The notes under the pieces were generated by a model that made no database searches, was not told the origin of the DNA, and saw only the letters and a program-made list of their open reading frames with translations. Source: CAZCEC01 sp964497615 (GTDB lineage: Bacteria; Chloroflexota; Anaerolineae; Anaerolineales; UBA6663). Taken from it: a DNA stretch of 63,449 bases. Where the stretch lies: contig CAZCEC010000034.1 in the NCBI GenBank assembly GCA_964497615.1, forward strand, positions 1 to 63,449. Reading direction: 5' to 3'. Within the stretch, counting starts at the first letter, position 1; each line of letters opens with the position of its first letter. A program made the position numbers and the translations under genes. This document shows, in pieces, positions 24,222 through 33,082 of the stretch.

Positions 24222-25232
24222 ATGGCTACCAAGATCGGCATCAATGGCTTCGGACGCATCGGGCGGCAAGTACTGCGCTGCATCAACGAGCGCTACCCGG
24301 ACGACTTGCAGGTCGTCGCCATCAACGACCTGTTCGACCCGGCCATGAATGCGCACCTGTTCAAGTACGACTCGACCTACGGCAAGTATCCCGGCACAGT
24401 CGAGGTCCAGGACGGCAACCTGGTGGTGGACGGCGAGGTCATCAAGGTCTCGGCCGAGCGCGACCCGGCTGCCATCAAGTGGGCCGACCTGGGCGTGGAG
24501 ATCGTGATCGAGTCGACCGGCCTGTTCACCGACGCCAACAAGTCCAAGGTCCACATCGAATCCGGCGGGGCCAAGAAGGTCATCATCTCCGCGCCGGCCA
24601 AGAACGAAGACCTGACCCTGGTGCTGGGCGTGAACGACGAGAAGTACGACCCCGCCAAGCACCACATCATCTCGAACGCCTCCTGCACCACCAACGGCCT
24701 GGCGCCCGTCGCCAAGGTGCTCAACGACCGGTTCGGCATCCAGAAGGGCCTGCTCACCACCGTCCACGCCTACACCAACTCGCAGAAGCTGCAAGATGTG
24801 GGCGCGAAGGACCCGCGCGATGCCCGCGCTGCCGCCGAGAACATCGTGCCCTCCGAGACCGGCGCGGCCAAGGCCGTCGGTCTGGTCATCCCGGAGCTGA
24901 AGGGCCGCTTTGGCGGCATGGCCTTCCGCGTGCCCACCCCCACCGTCTCGGTCATCGACTTCACCGCCGTGCTCGAGAAGGAAGCCACCAAGGACGAGAT
25001 CCGCGCCGCCATGCTCGAGTATGCCGCCGGCCCGATGAAGGGCCTGCTGGACGTGACCGACGAGCCGCTGGTGTCCACCGACCTGAAGGGCACCACCTTC
25101 TCCTCCGTGTACAGCGCCATGGATACGCTGGTAATCGGTAACCTGGTCAAGGTGGTGGCCTGGTACGACAACGAATGGGGCTACTCCTGCCGCGTGGCCG
25201 ACCTGGCCAACATGATCGCCAAGAAACTGTAG
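24222..25232 (+). CDS. gap: Glyceraldehyde-3-phosphate dehydrogenase, type I
   Basis: 336 residues, full length. The NAD-binding GINGFGRIGRQVLR is at the N-terminus, the catalytic Cys155 lies in SNASCTTNGLAP, and the C-terminal WYDNEWGYSCRV is intact. The ATG at 24222 has AAGGAG at 24208-24213 with 8-base spacing, better than the ATG six bases earlier. Followed 7 bases later by pgk. Catalyses oxidative phosphorylation of glyceraldehyde 3-phosphate. Confidence 0.97.
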   Translation: MATKIGINGFGRIGRQVLRCINERYPDDLQVVAINDLFDPAMNAHLFKYDSTYGKYPGTVEVQDGNLVVDGEVIKVSAERDPAAIKWADLGVEIVIESTGLFTDANKSKVHIESGGAKKVIISAPAKNEDLTLVLGVNDEKYDPAKHHIISNASCTTNGLAPVAKVLNDRFGIQKGLLTTVHAYTNSQKLQDVGAKDPRDARAAAENIVPSETGAAKAVGLVIPELKGRFGGMAFRVPTPTVSVIDFTAVLEKEATKDEIRAAMLEYAAGPMKGLLDVTDEPLVSTDLKGTTFSSVYSAMDTLVIGNLVKVVAWYDNEWGYSCRVADLANMIAKKL

Positions 25233-25239
25233 GGCGGGC

Positions 25240-26430
<1,191 letters not shown>

Positions 26431-26502
26431 CGTTTTCCGATTTTCCCTGCGCGCGGTATTGGGGTAGCATATCCGCATGCACCCCGTTCTCCGGAGTCAT
26501 CC

Positions 26503-27726
26503 GTGTCACTAACGGTTGGCGATGCGCTTGGCGCCTATCGGTTGATCGAACGCCTGGGCGAGGGCCGCACGGCCGTGGTCTACAAGGCCTACCAGCCCTC
26601 GCTCGACCGGCAGGTGACGCTAAAAGTGCTCAAGGACGACTTCCGGTCCGACCCGGGCGTCCGCATGCGCTTCCAGCAGGAGGCGCAGCAGTCGGCGCGC
26701 CTGGAGCATCCCAACATCCTGCCGATCCACGACTTCATCTCCCAGGGCGGCGAGCTGTTCCTGGTGATGAAGTTCGTGGATGGCGAAACCCTGCGCACGC
26801 GCCTGGACCGCGGCCCGCTGCCCGTGAACGAATGCGCGCGCATGGTCGGCGGTGTGGGCTCGGCGCTCCAGTTCGCCCACGAGCAATCGCTGCTGCATGG
26901 CGACCTCAAGCCCACCAACATCCTCCTGGCCGCCGATGGCAACGTGCTGGTGACCGACTTCGGCGTCACCCGCATGGTGACGGGCGAGCTGACCCACAGC
27001 GCGCCCGAGTACATCAGCCCGGAGCAGGCCCGCGCCGGCGCCGACCTGGATGGGCGCGCCGACCAGTACGCCCTGGGCGTGATCCTGTTCGAGGCGCTGA
27101 CGGGGGTGCTGCCGTTTCGCGCGGCCGACGCGCGCGGCGTGATCCACCAGCACCTCATCTCGCTGCCGCCCCGGCCCAGCGCGCTCAACCCCAACCTCAC
27201 GCGCGGCGTCGAGGACGTCATCCTCACCGCCCTCTCCAAGGACCCCGCCAAGCGCTACACCGACGTGCTCGCCATGACCGGCGCCTTCCAGCGCGCCACC
27301 GCGCCGCCCCGGCCGCCCACCGCCCCCCTGCGGGCCGAGGACGCGACCGCCTTTCTGGCCGCCACCGACGAGTTAGCCGCCCAGCAGGGCGAGGGGGCGG
27401 GCGTCAACATCATGCTCACCTCGGCCGGGGGCCACGTGTTCCGGCTATCGGGCAAATCCGAATACTTCTTGGGCCGGTCCGAGCCTACGCGCCCCTTTCA
27501 GCCGGATGTGGACCTGGCCGATCTTCGCGGCATGGAGTTGGGCGTCTCGCGCAAGCATGGCAAGCTGCACTTCGAGCGCGGGCATCTGCACTACACCGAC
27601 CTGAAGAGCACCAACGGCAGCCGCGTCAACGGCGCCGGGCTGTATTCCGAAATCCCTCTCATCCTGGAAGACGGCGACGAACTGTGCCTGGGCAAGATGG
27701 TCTTTCGCATCTACTTTGGCTCCTAG
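26503..27726 (+). CDS. Hanks-type serine/threonine protein kinase with C-terminal FHA domain
   Basis: 407 residues. A complete kinase domain: glycine loop LGEGRTAVVY, catalytic Lys41, FQQEAQQSARLEHPNI (helix C), H132-G-D134-L-K136-PTN catalytic loop and D152-F-G; the HRD Arg is replaced by Gly, as in many kinases not activated by loop phosphorylation. From about residue 310 an FHA domain follows (EYFLGRSEP, GVSRKHGKLHFERGHLHYTDLKSTNGSRVNG), which binds phosphothreonine. No transmembrane segment, so it is soluble. GTG start with GGAG six bases upstream. Placed between pgk and tpiA, it may phosphorylate or sense central-metabolism proteins (inference). Confidence 0.92.
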   Translation: MSLTVGDALGAYRLIERLGEGRTAVVYKAYQPSLDRQVTLKVLKDDFRSDPGVRMRFQQEAQQSARLEHPNILPIHDFISQGGELFLVMKFVDGETLRTRLDRGPLPVNECARMVGGVGSALQFAHEQSLLHGDLKPTNILLAADGNVLVTDFGVTRMVTGELTHSAPEYISPEQARAGADLDGRADQYALGVILFEALTGVLPFRAADARGVIHQHLISLPPRPSALNPNLTRGVEDVILTALSKDPAKRYTDVLAMTGAFQRATAPPRPPTAPLRAEDATAFLAATDELAAQQGEGAGVNIMLTSAGGHVFRLSGKSEYFLGRSEPTRPFQPDVDLADLRGMELGVSRKHGKLHFERGHLHYTDLKSTNGSRVNGAGLYSEIPLILEDGDELCLGKMVFRIYFGS

Positions 27727-27741
27727 AACACTCGGCACTGA

Positions 27742-28082
27742 CAATCCGAACGGCCGACCCTGTCATTCCGAACGGCCGACCCTGTCATTCCGAACGGCCG
27801 ACCCTGTCATTCCGAACGGCCNNNNNNNNNNNNNNNNNNNNNNNNNNNNNNNNNNNNNNNNNNNNNNNNNNNNNNNNNNNNNNNNNNNNNNNNNNNNNNN
27901 NNNNNNNNNNNNNNNNNNNNNTCCGAACGGCCGACCCTGTCATTCCGAACGGCCGACCCTGTCAATCCGAACGGCCGACCCTGTCATTCCGAACGGCCGA
28001 CCCTGTCAATCCGAACGGCCGACCCTGTCATTCCGAACGGCCGACCCTGTCATTCCGAGGCGGTTTTTGCCGAGGAATCTTG
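27742..28082. repeat. 22-bp tandem repeat array ending in a full GTCATTCCGAG element
   Basis: Units of CCGAACGGCCGACCCTGTCA plus TT or AT repeat every 22 bases: about four before the N gap and six after it, followed by one full element at 28049-28082 (GTCATTCCGAGGCG...GCCGAGGAATCTTG). After the gap the CATT and CAAT variants mostly alternate, giving a 44-bp higher-order period. The array seems to have grown from half of the longer repeat. It fills 27727-28137 between the kinase gene and tpiA; no gene is seen there. Confidence 0.9.
27822..27921. other. Assembly gap of 100 N within the 22-bp array
   Basis: Exactly 100 N. The left flank ends GAACGGCC and the right flank begins TCCGAACGG. If the array is regular the missing sequence is 11 bases plus any whole number of 22-base units, so the array length is unknown. 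Confidence 0.97.
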
Positions 28083-28137
28083 TAAGTGATAGTCGCCCTC
28101 AACCGCCGCCGCTCGTCCGCATGCCTATGGAGACCCT

Positions 28138-28896
28138 ATGCGCACCCCTGTAGTCGCCGCTAACTGGAAAATGAACACAACCGTCGCCGAAGCGGCGGAC
28201 CTGGCACAAGCCCTGCTGGCGCAGATCGCAGCGTATGCCAACGTCGAGCGCGTCATCTGCCCGCCCTTCGTCTCGCTGACCACGCTCGGCCCCCTGCTGG
28301 CCGGCACCGGCGTGGGCCTGGGCGCGCAGAACATGCACTGGGAGAAGTCCGGGGCCTACACCGGCGAGGTCTCGGCGGCGATGCTGGCGGGGGTGTGCCA
28401 GTACGTCATCCTGGGCCACTCCGAGCGCCGCCAGTACTTCGGCGAGACCGACGAGTCGGTCAACAAGAAGGTGAAGGCTGCGCTGGCGCATGGGCTGACC
28501 CCCATCGTCTGCGTGGGCGAAAACCTGGCCGAGAACGAGGCCGGCGAGACGGCGGCGGTGGTCACCCGGCAAACGCGCGGGGCGTACGCGGGTCTCAGCG
28601 CCGACGAGGCCCTGAAGACCATCGTGGCCTATGAGCCGGTGTGGGCCATCGGCACCGGCCGCGCCGCCACCCCGGCGGGCGCCAACGCCGTCATCGGCCT
28701 GCACATCCGCGGCGCGCTGGCCGACCTGTATTCAGCCACCGTGGCTGATGCGGTGCGCGTCCAGTACGGCGGCTCGGTGAATGCCGCCAACGCCGTGGAC
28801 CTGATGACCCAGCCCGACATTGACGGCGCGCTGGTGGGCGGCGCCAGCCTCAAGCCCGCCGAGTTTGCCGCCATCGTGCGCGCCGCCGCGGGGTGA
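28138..28896 (+). CDS. tpiA: Triosephosphate isomerase
   Basis: 252 residues. AANWKMN (catalytic Lys), GAQNMHW, LGHSERRQYFGE (catalytic His), AYEPVWAIGTGRAATP (catalytic Glu) and VQYGGSV with GALVGGASL (phosphate loop) are all present. GGAG lies just upstream of the ATG. Together with apgM, gap and pgk it makes a glycolysis cluster, though the FHA-kinase and a tandem repeat separate it from pgk. Confidence 0.97.
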   Translation: MRTPVVAANWKMNTTVAEAADLAQALLAQIAAYANVERVICPPFVSLTTLGPLLAGTGVGLGAQNMHWEKSGAYTGEVSAAMLAGVCQYVILGHSERRQYFGETDESVNKKVKAALAHGLTPIVCVGENLAENEAGETAAVVTRQTRGAYAGLSADEALKTIVAYEPVWAIGTGRAATPAGANAVIGLHIRGALADLYSATVADAVRVQYGGSVNAANAVDLMTQPDIDGALVGGASLKPAEFAAIVRAAAG

Positions 28897-29654
28897 TGTT
28901 TCTCACCTCCTGGCTGTGGCTGCTGGTCGCCCTCGGCCCGCTCATCGTCCTCGAACGCTGGATCCATCGCCATCTGCAAGGAGTGTGGCTGCTCATCCTG
29001 CGCGATCCTGACCTCGCGCTGGTGCTGTACTCGCTCATCATGCTGCCGGGGGTGCTGCTGCACGAGGGCAGCCACTGGATCATGGCGACCGTGCTGGGCG
29101 TGCGCGCCGGCCGCTTCTCCGTCATCCCCACCCGCATGCCCGATGGCACCCTGCGCCTGGGCTATGTGGAGACCGAGCCGACTGATTTTGTCCGCGAGGC
29201 CCTGATTGGCGCAGCGCCCCTGCTGTTCGGCGCCACGGCCATCATCTTCATCGGCTACACGCGGCTGGGGGTGGGGCCGGCGGGCGAGGCCCTGGCGCGG
29301 GGCGACCTGCTGGGTCTGCTGGCCGCCCTCGGCGCGATGGTGGGCGGCCCCGACTTCTGGCTGCTGATCTATCTCGTCTTCGCCATCTCCAACTCGATGC
29401 TGCCCTCCGCCTCCGACCGGCGCGGTTGGTGGCGCCTGCTGCTCCTGCTGGGCGTCTTGTCGGCGGCGCTCTACTATCTGGGTTTTGGCAGCGTGCTGTT
29501 GGAGGCGATCACGGGGCCGGTGGATGCCGCGGTGCGGGCGCTGGCCGCCGCCTTCACCATCACCGTCGGCCTGAACCTGTGCCTCGTGCCCATCGTCTTT
29601 CTGGCCGAGCGCGGCATCTCGCGCCTCACCGGCCTCAAGGTAGAGTACGAGTAA
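28896..29654 (+). CDS. M50-like membrane metalloprotease (site-2 protease type)
   Basis: 252 residues with about six hydrophobic helices. The zinc motif HEGSHW (HExxH) sits inside a hydrophobic segment, LPGVLLHEGSHWIMA. A second motif, ISNSMLPSASDRRGW, resembles the N-x-x-P-x-x-x-x-D site that supplies the third ligand in M50 proteases. It may cleave a membrane-bound regulator or surface protein. The ATG overlaps the tpiA stop (TGATG), so it is translationally coupled to tpiA. Confidence 0.75.
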   Translation: MFLTSWLWLLVALGPLIVLERWIHRHLQGVWLLILRDPDLALVLYSLIMLPGVLLHEGSHWIMATVLGVRAGRFSVIPTRMPDGTLRLGYVETEPTDFVREALIGAAPLLFGATAIIFIGYTRLGVGPAGEALARGDLLGLLAALGAMVGGPDFWLLIYLVFAISNSMLPSASDRRGWWRLLLLLGVLSAALYYLGFGSVLLEAITGPVDAAVRALAAAFTITVGLNLCLVPIVFLAERGISRLTGLKVEYE

Positions 29655-29673
29655 GGCTCTCTCCACCCCCTGG

Positions 29674-29933
29674 CCTTGTCATTCCGAGGCGTCCTGTGCC
29701 GAGGAATCTTGACCTTGCCTTACGGCCTTGTCATCCCGAGTCGTCCTGTGCTGAGGCATCTTGACCTTGCCTTACGGCCTTGTCATTCCGAGGCGTCCTG
29801 TGCCGAGGCATCTTGACCTTGCCTTACGGCCTTGTCATCCCGAGTCGTCCTGTGCCGAGGCATCTTGACCTTGCCTTACGGCCTTGTCATCCCGAGTCGT
29901 CCTGTGCCGAGGAATCTTGCCCTTGCTGCGCGG
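29674..29933. repeat. Five tandem 52-bp GTCATTCCGAG units
   Basis: Units start at 29674, 29726, 29778, 29830 and 29882, spaced exactly 52. Each reads CCTTGTCATTCCGAGGCGTC (or ATCCCGAGTCGTC), CTGTGCCGAGGAATCTTG (or GGCATCTTG), CCTTGCCTTACGG. The last unit runs into the 3' end of the GT4 gene. Unit sequence hardly varies and there are no unique spacers, so it is not a CRISPR array. Confidence 0.92.
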
Positions 29934-30963
29934 CTTGCGATCCGCTCGGCCGCGCCCGGCTCAACACCACCAACACCACCACCACCGCCACCCCCAAAAG
30001 CCCCAGCGCCACCAGCTTGTAGACGCGCGGGATAAACAACACCATCGCCCCAAACACGGCGCAGAACGCCCAATACCCAGACACAATCGCCCGCTGCGAG
30101 TAACCTCGGTCCAACAGCCGGAAGTGCAGGTGCCCCCGGTCTCCCCGGAACGGCGACCTGCCGCGCCGCCAGCGGTCGAACGCCTGGAACCCCGTATCCA
30201 CCACGGGCACCACCATGATGAGCAGCGCCGTCATCACCCGCGCTGGCGCCAGGATCGACAGCGTCGCCAGCACATAGCCCAGCGTCAGCGCTCCCGCCGA
30301 GCCCAGAAAGATGCGCGCCGGATGCACGTTGAACATCAGGAACCCCAGGCATGCCCCCGCCAGCGCCAACGAATACAGCGCCGTCTCCGGCTGATTGAGC
30401 CGGTAGGAGTGGATGGCGAACAGCGTCGCCGCAATCGCCCCGACCCCGCTCGCCAGCCCGTCCAGCCCGTCCAGAAAGTTGACGGTATTCATCATCACCA
30501 CCACCCACGCCACCGTCAGGGGATAGGTGATGAACCACGGAAACGTCCTCGGCCCGGTTGTGAATGGCAGCGTCACCACCTCGATCCAGATGGTGAACGC
30601 GATGGCGATGCCGGCCGCCACGAACTGCGCCACAAATTGGGGCGCGGCCTTGAAGTTGTAGCGGTCGTCGGCCAGCCCAAACACAAACACGAACCCCGTC
30701 CCCAGCAGCAGCCCGATGATGGGCTGCCGGTGCTCGTCCTGTACCACGCCCGCCAGATACAGCCCCAGCGCCGTGACGAAGAACCCCGCGAACAGCCCCA
30801 CGCCCCCGATGCGCGGCACCAGCCCCCGGTGCTGCCGCCGCCCGCCCGGCGCATCCACCAGCCCCAGCCGCCGGCCCAGCCGCCCCGCCAAAGGCGAGAC
30901 AACTACGGCGATTACGAACGCCGCGAAGACAACGATAGCGGCTGGCAGAAACTCAGCCGGCAT
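29887..30963 (-). CDS. GT4 (MraY/WecA-like) undecaprenyl-phosphate sugar-1-phosphate transferase
   Basis: 358 residues with about ten transmembrane helices. The family's catalytic aspartates appear in FGLADDRYNF and in MMNTVNFLDGLDGLASG, and the His-rich cytoplasmic loop is present as GDRGHLHFRLLDRG. Such enzymes load a sugar-1-phosphate onto undecaprenyl phosphate to begin a cell-wall or exopolysaccharide polymer; the HLHF loop favours WecA/TagO over MraY. The final eleven residues (GQDSSAQDDSG) and stop are encoded by the last 52-bp repeat unit. Confidence 0.9.
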   Translation of the reverse strand: MPAEFLPAAIVVFAAFVIAVVVSPLAGRLGRRLGLVDAPGGRRQHRGLVPRIGGVGLFAGFFVTALGLYLAGVVQDEHRQPIIGLLLGTGFVFVFGLADDRYNFKAAPQFVAQFVAAGIAIAFTIWIEVVTLPFTTGPRTFPWFITYPLTVAWVVVMMNTVNFLDGLDGLASGVGAIAATLFAIHSYRLNQPETALYSLALAGACLGFLMFNVHPARIFLGSAGALTLGYVLATLSILAPARVMTALLIMVVPVVDTGFQAFDRWRRGRSPFRGDRGHLHFRLLDRGYSQRAIVSGYWAFCAVFGAMVLFIPRVYKLVALGLLGVAVVVVLVVLSRARPSGSQAAQQGQDSSAQDDSG

Positions 30964-31018
30964 GATTATCCGGCCCGCCTTCGGTCATCGGTAGTCTGTC
31001 GCCGGTCGTCCAACGGCC

Positions 31019-31046
31019 TTCGTCCTTCGTCTTTCGTCGTTCGTCC
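31019..31046. repeat. Heptanucleotide tandem repeat (TTCGTCN)4
   Basis: Four contiguous heptads TTCGTCC, TTCGTCT, TTCGTCG, TTCGTCC, with degenerate traces upstream in 30964-31018. The array abuts the upp stop codon at 31048. It occupies most of the short gap between upp and the GT4 gene. Confidence 0.8.
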
Positions 31047-31047
31047 C

Positions 31048-31677
31048 TCATCCCGTCCCAAACTGCCGGTCCCCCGCATCGCCCAGCCCCGGCACAATGT
31101 AGCCGATGTCGTTCAGGTGGCTGTCCACGGCGCCCACGTGGATGGGCACATCCGGGTGCGCGGCCTGGAGCTTGGCAATGCCCTCCGGCGCGGCGATCAG
31201 CCCGATGTACTTGATGCGGCTGACGCCCCACTCTTTGAGCAAGCTCACCGTCGCCGCCGCAGAGCCGCCGGTCGCCAGCATCGGGTCCAGGATCAGGCAC
31301 ACCTGCACCCGCGGCTCCACCGGCTTGTTGGCGTAATACTGCATCGGCTGGAGCGTGCGCTCGTCGCGCTTCAGGCCGATGTGCCACACCTCCGCGCTCG
31401 GCATCATCTCCCAGATGCCCTCCACCATGCCCAGCCCGGCGCGCAGCACCGGCACCAGCCCAATGCCCATCTTCAGCTCGCGGCCCGCCGTCGCGCCCAT
31501 CGGCGTCGTCACCTCGATCGGCTCGGTCTCCAGGTCGGTCGTGGCTTCATATGCCAGCAGGATCGCCAGCTCCCTCACCAGCTCGCGAAACTTCTTGGGC
31601 TTGGTTTCGATGCTCCGCAGCAGGCCCAACTTGTGTGCCACCAGCGGGTGTTTGGATGGATAGACATTGTCGGGCAT
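31048..31677 (-). CDS. upp: Uracil phosphoribosyltransferase
   Basis: 209 residues. Converts uracil and PRPP to UMP in pyrimidine salvage. The PRPP loop is LILDPMLATGGSA, with VPVLRAGLGMVEGIWEMMPSA upstream and YIVPGLGDAGDR(Q)FGT at the C-terminus for uracil binding. The start is ATG 31675-31677, preceded on the minus strand by AGGAGG; a longer reading frame that continues past the divergent ruvB promoter is unlikely to be translated. Confidence 0.96.
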   Translation of the reverse strand: MPDNVYPSKHPLVAHKLGLLRSIETKPKKFRELVRELAILLAYEATTDLETEPIEVTTPMGATAGRELKMGIGLVPVLRAGLGMVEGIWEMMPSAEVWHIGLKRDERTLQPMQYYANKPVEPRVQVCLILDPMLATGGSAAATVSLLKEWGVSRIKYIGLIAAPEGIAKLQAAHPDVPIHVGAVDSHLNDIGYIVPGLGDAGDRQFGTG

Positions 31678-31731
31678 GCTGCCTCCTGGGGCCGGCGCGG
31701 GGAAGGGGAGAGCGCCAGCCGGGTCGAGGCG

Positions 31732-31760
31732 ATTGTAATCACTGTGTTGGTGATGAGCAA
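31732..31760 (-). promoter_or_regulatory. Candidate upp promoter
   Basis: Minus strand: TTGCTC (31760 to 31755), 17-base spacer, TACAAT (31737 to 31732). The leader would be about 48 bases and includes the AGGAGG ribosome site. Confidence 0.45.
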
Positions 31761-31795
31761 GTGTAGAGCATTCGTTCGATTGGGCATTTCTTCGG

Positions 31796-31801
31796 TATAA
31801 T
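31796..31801 (+). promoter_or_regulatory. Predicted leaderless promoter -10 box of ruvB
   Basis: TATAAT ends exactly six bases before the ruvB ATG at 31808, and no Shine-Dalgarno sequence fits between them. The -35 region lacks a good match. Confidence 0.55.
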
Positions 31802-31807
31802 CGGCCT

Positions 31808-32836
31808 ATGGCCGAAAACACCGACCGCCTCATCTCGCCCCAGCGCCGCCCCGACGAGCCGGTGGACTACGCCCTGCGCCCCAAGACGCTCAGCGACCTT
31901 ATCGGCCAGGACCGCGTCAAAGAGAACCTCGCCATCCAGATCGACGCCGCCAAGCGCCGCGGCGAGGCGCTGGACCACATCCTCTTCTATGGCCCGCCCG
32001 GCCTCGGCAAAACGACCCTGGCCCATGTCATGGCCAACGAGATGGGCGTCAACATCAAGATCACCGCCGGCCCCGTCATCGAGCGCGCCGGTGACTTGGC
32101 CGCGATCCTCACCAACTTGCGCGCGGGCGACATCCTGTTCGTGGACGAGGTGCATCGCCTGGGCCGTACGGTCGAAGAGGTGCTCTACCCGGCCATGGAA
32201 GACTACGCGCTCGATATCGTCATCGGCAAAGGCCCCAGCGCCCGCAACATCCGCCTCAAGCTGCCGCGCTTCAGCGTCATCGGCGCCACCACGCGCCTGG
32301 CCCTGCTCACCGCTCCCCTGCGCGCCCGCTTCGGCGCGGTCTACCGCCTGGACTTCTACGACCAGCCCGCCATGGAGGCCATCGTCCAGCGCGCCGCCGG
32401 CATGTTGGACGTGGCCGCCGAGCCGGAGGGCATCCGCGAGATCGCGCGCCGCGCGCGCGGCACGCCCCGCGTGGCCCTGCGCTTGCTCAAGCGCGTGCGC
32501 GACTATGCCCAGGTGCGCGCCAATGGCCGCATCGTCGAGCCGGTCGCCCAGGCCGCCCTCGACCTGATGGAAGTGGATGCCCTCGGCCTGGACAACCTGG
32601 ACCGGCAGGTGCTGCGCGCCATCATCGAGAAATACAACGGCGGCCCCGTCGGCCTGGAGACCATTGCGGCCTCCATCAGCGAGGAAGCCGACACCATCAT
32701 GGACGTGGTGGAGCCGTACCTGCTGCAATTGGGCTTCCTCGACCGCACGCCCCGCGGCCGCATCGTCACCCGCGGCGGCTACGAGCATCTGGGCCTGAGC
32801 TATAACGGCCCGGAGCAGCAAGGACGCCTGCTGTAG
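31808..32836 (+). CDS. ruvB: Holliday junction branch migration helicase subunit RuvB
   Basis: 342 residues. AAA+ motor that drives branch migration with RuvA. YALRPKTLSDLIGQ, Walker A YGPPGLGKTTLAHVMANE, Walker B LFVDEVHRL, sensor 1 IGATTRLALLTAPLRARFG, sensor 2 ARRARGTPRVALRLLKRVRDYA and the C-terminal winged helix ending in TPRGRIVTRGGYEHLGL are all present. ruvA and ruvC are not in the window. It opens a run of overlapping genes that continues to 37771. Confidence 0.97.
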   Translation: MAENTDRLISPQRRPDEPVDYALRPKTLSDLIGQDRVKENLAIQIDAAKRRGEALDHILFYGPPGLGKTTLAHVMANEMGVNIKITAGPVIERAGDLAAILTNLRAGDILFVDEVHRLGRTVEEVLYPAMEDYALDIVIGKGPSARNIRLKLPRFSVIGATTRLALLTAPLRARFGAVYRLDFYDQPAMEAIVQRAAGMLDVAAEPEGIREIARRARGTPRVALRLLKRVRDYAQVRANGRIVEPVAQAALDLMEVDALGLDNLDRQVLRAIIEKYNGGPVGLETIAASISEEADTIMDVVEPYLLQLGFLDRTPRGRIVTRGGYEHLGLSYNGPEQQGRLL

Positions 32837-32838
32837 CC

Positions 32839-33075
32839 ATGCCTGACGCCAGCACGGTTGGCAAATGGATCGTGGTGATCGGCCTGGGGGTCGTGGCCCT
32901 CGGCGCGCTGGTGTGGCTCGCCGGCCGCCTCGGTCTGCCCCTCGGCCGCCTGCCCGGCGACTTCCGGCTGGGGCAGGGCAGCGTCACCGCCTACTTTCCG
33001 TGCGCCACGTCGCTCCTCATCAGCCTCGTCCTGACGGTGCTCCTCAACCTCGTTGTGCGGCTGTTCAATCGCTAG
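32839..33075 (+). CDS. DUF2905 small membrane protein
   Basis: 78 residues. A first transmembrane helix (about 9-27), the family motif GRLPGDFRLGQGSVTAYFP, and a second helix ending in a basic residue. Function unknown. It begins 2 bases after ruvB; a ruvB-DUF2905-queA order is common in bacteria carrying this family, which supports the call. Confidence 0.88.
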   Translation: MPDASTVGKWIVVIGLGVVALGALVWLAGRLGLPLGRLPGDFRLGQGSVTAYFPCATSLLISLVLTVLLNLVVRLFNR

Positions 33076-33082
33076 CCCGGTC

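Noticed and set aside
27742..28082. Possible CRISPR or protein-coding repeat
   Set aside because: 22-bp units are contiguous with no spacers; open frames through it exist only because the unit lacks stops and are broken by the N gap.
29674..29933. Possible CRISPR array from five regular units
   Set aside because: The whole 52-bp unit repeats with only small variants; there are no unique spacers and no cas genes.
29884..31800. 638-codon plus-strand open frame
   Set aside because: Antisense to the GT4 transferase and upp; it reads through repeats and has no domain.
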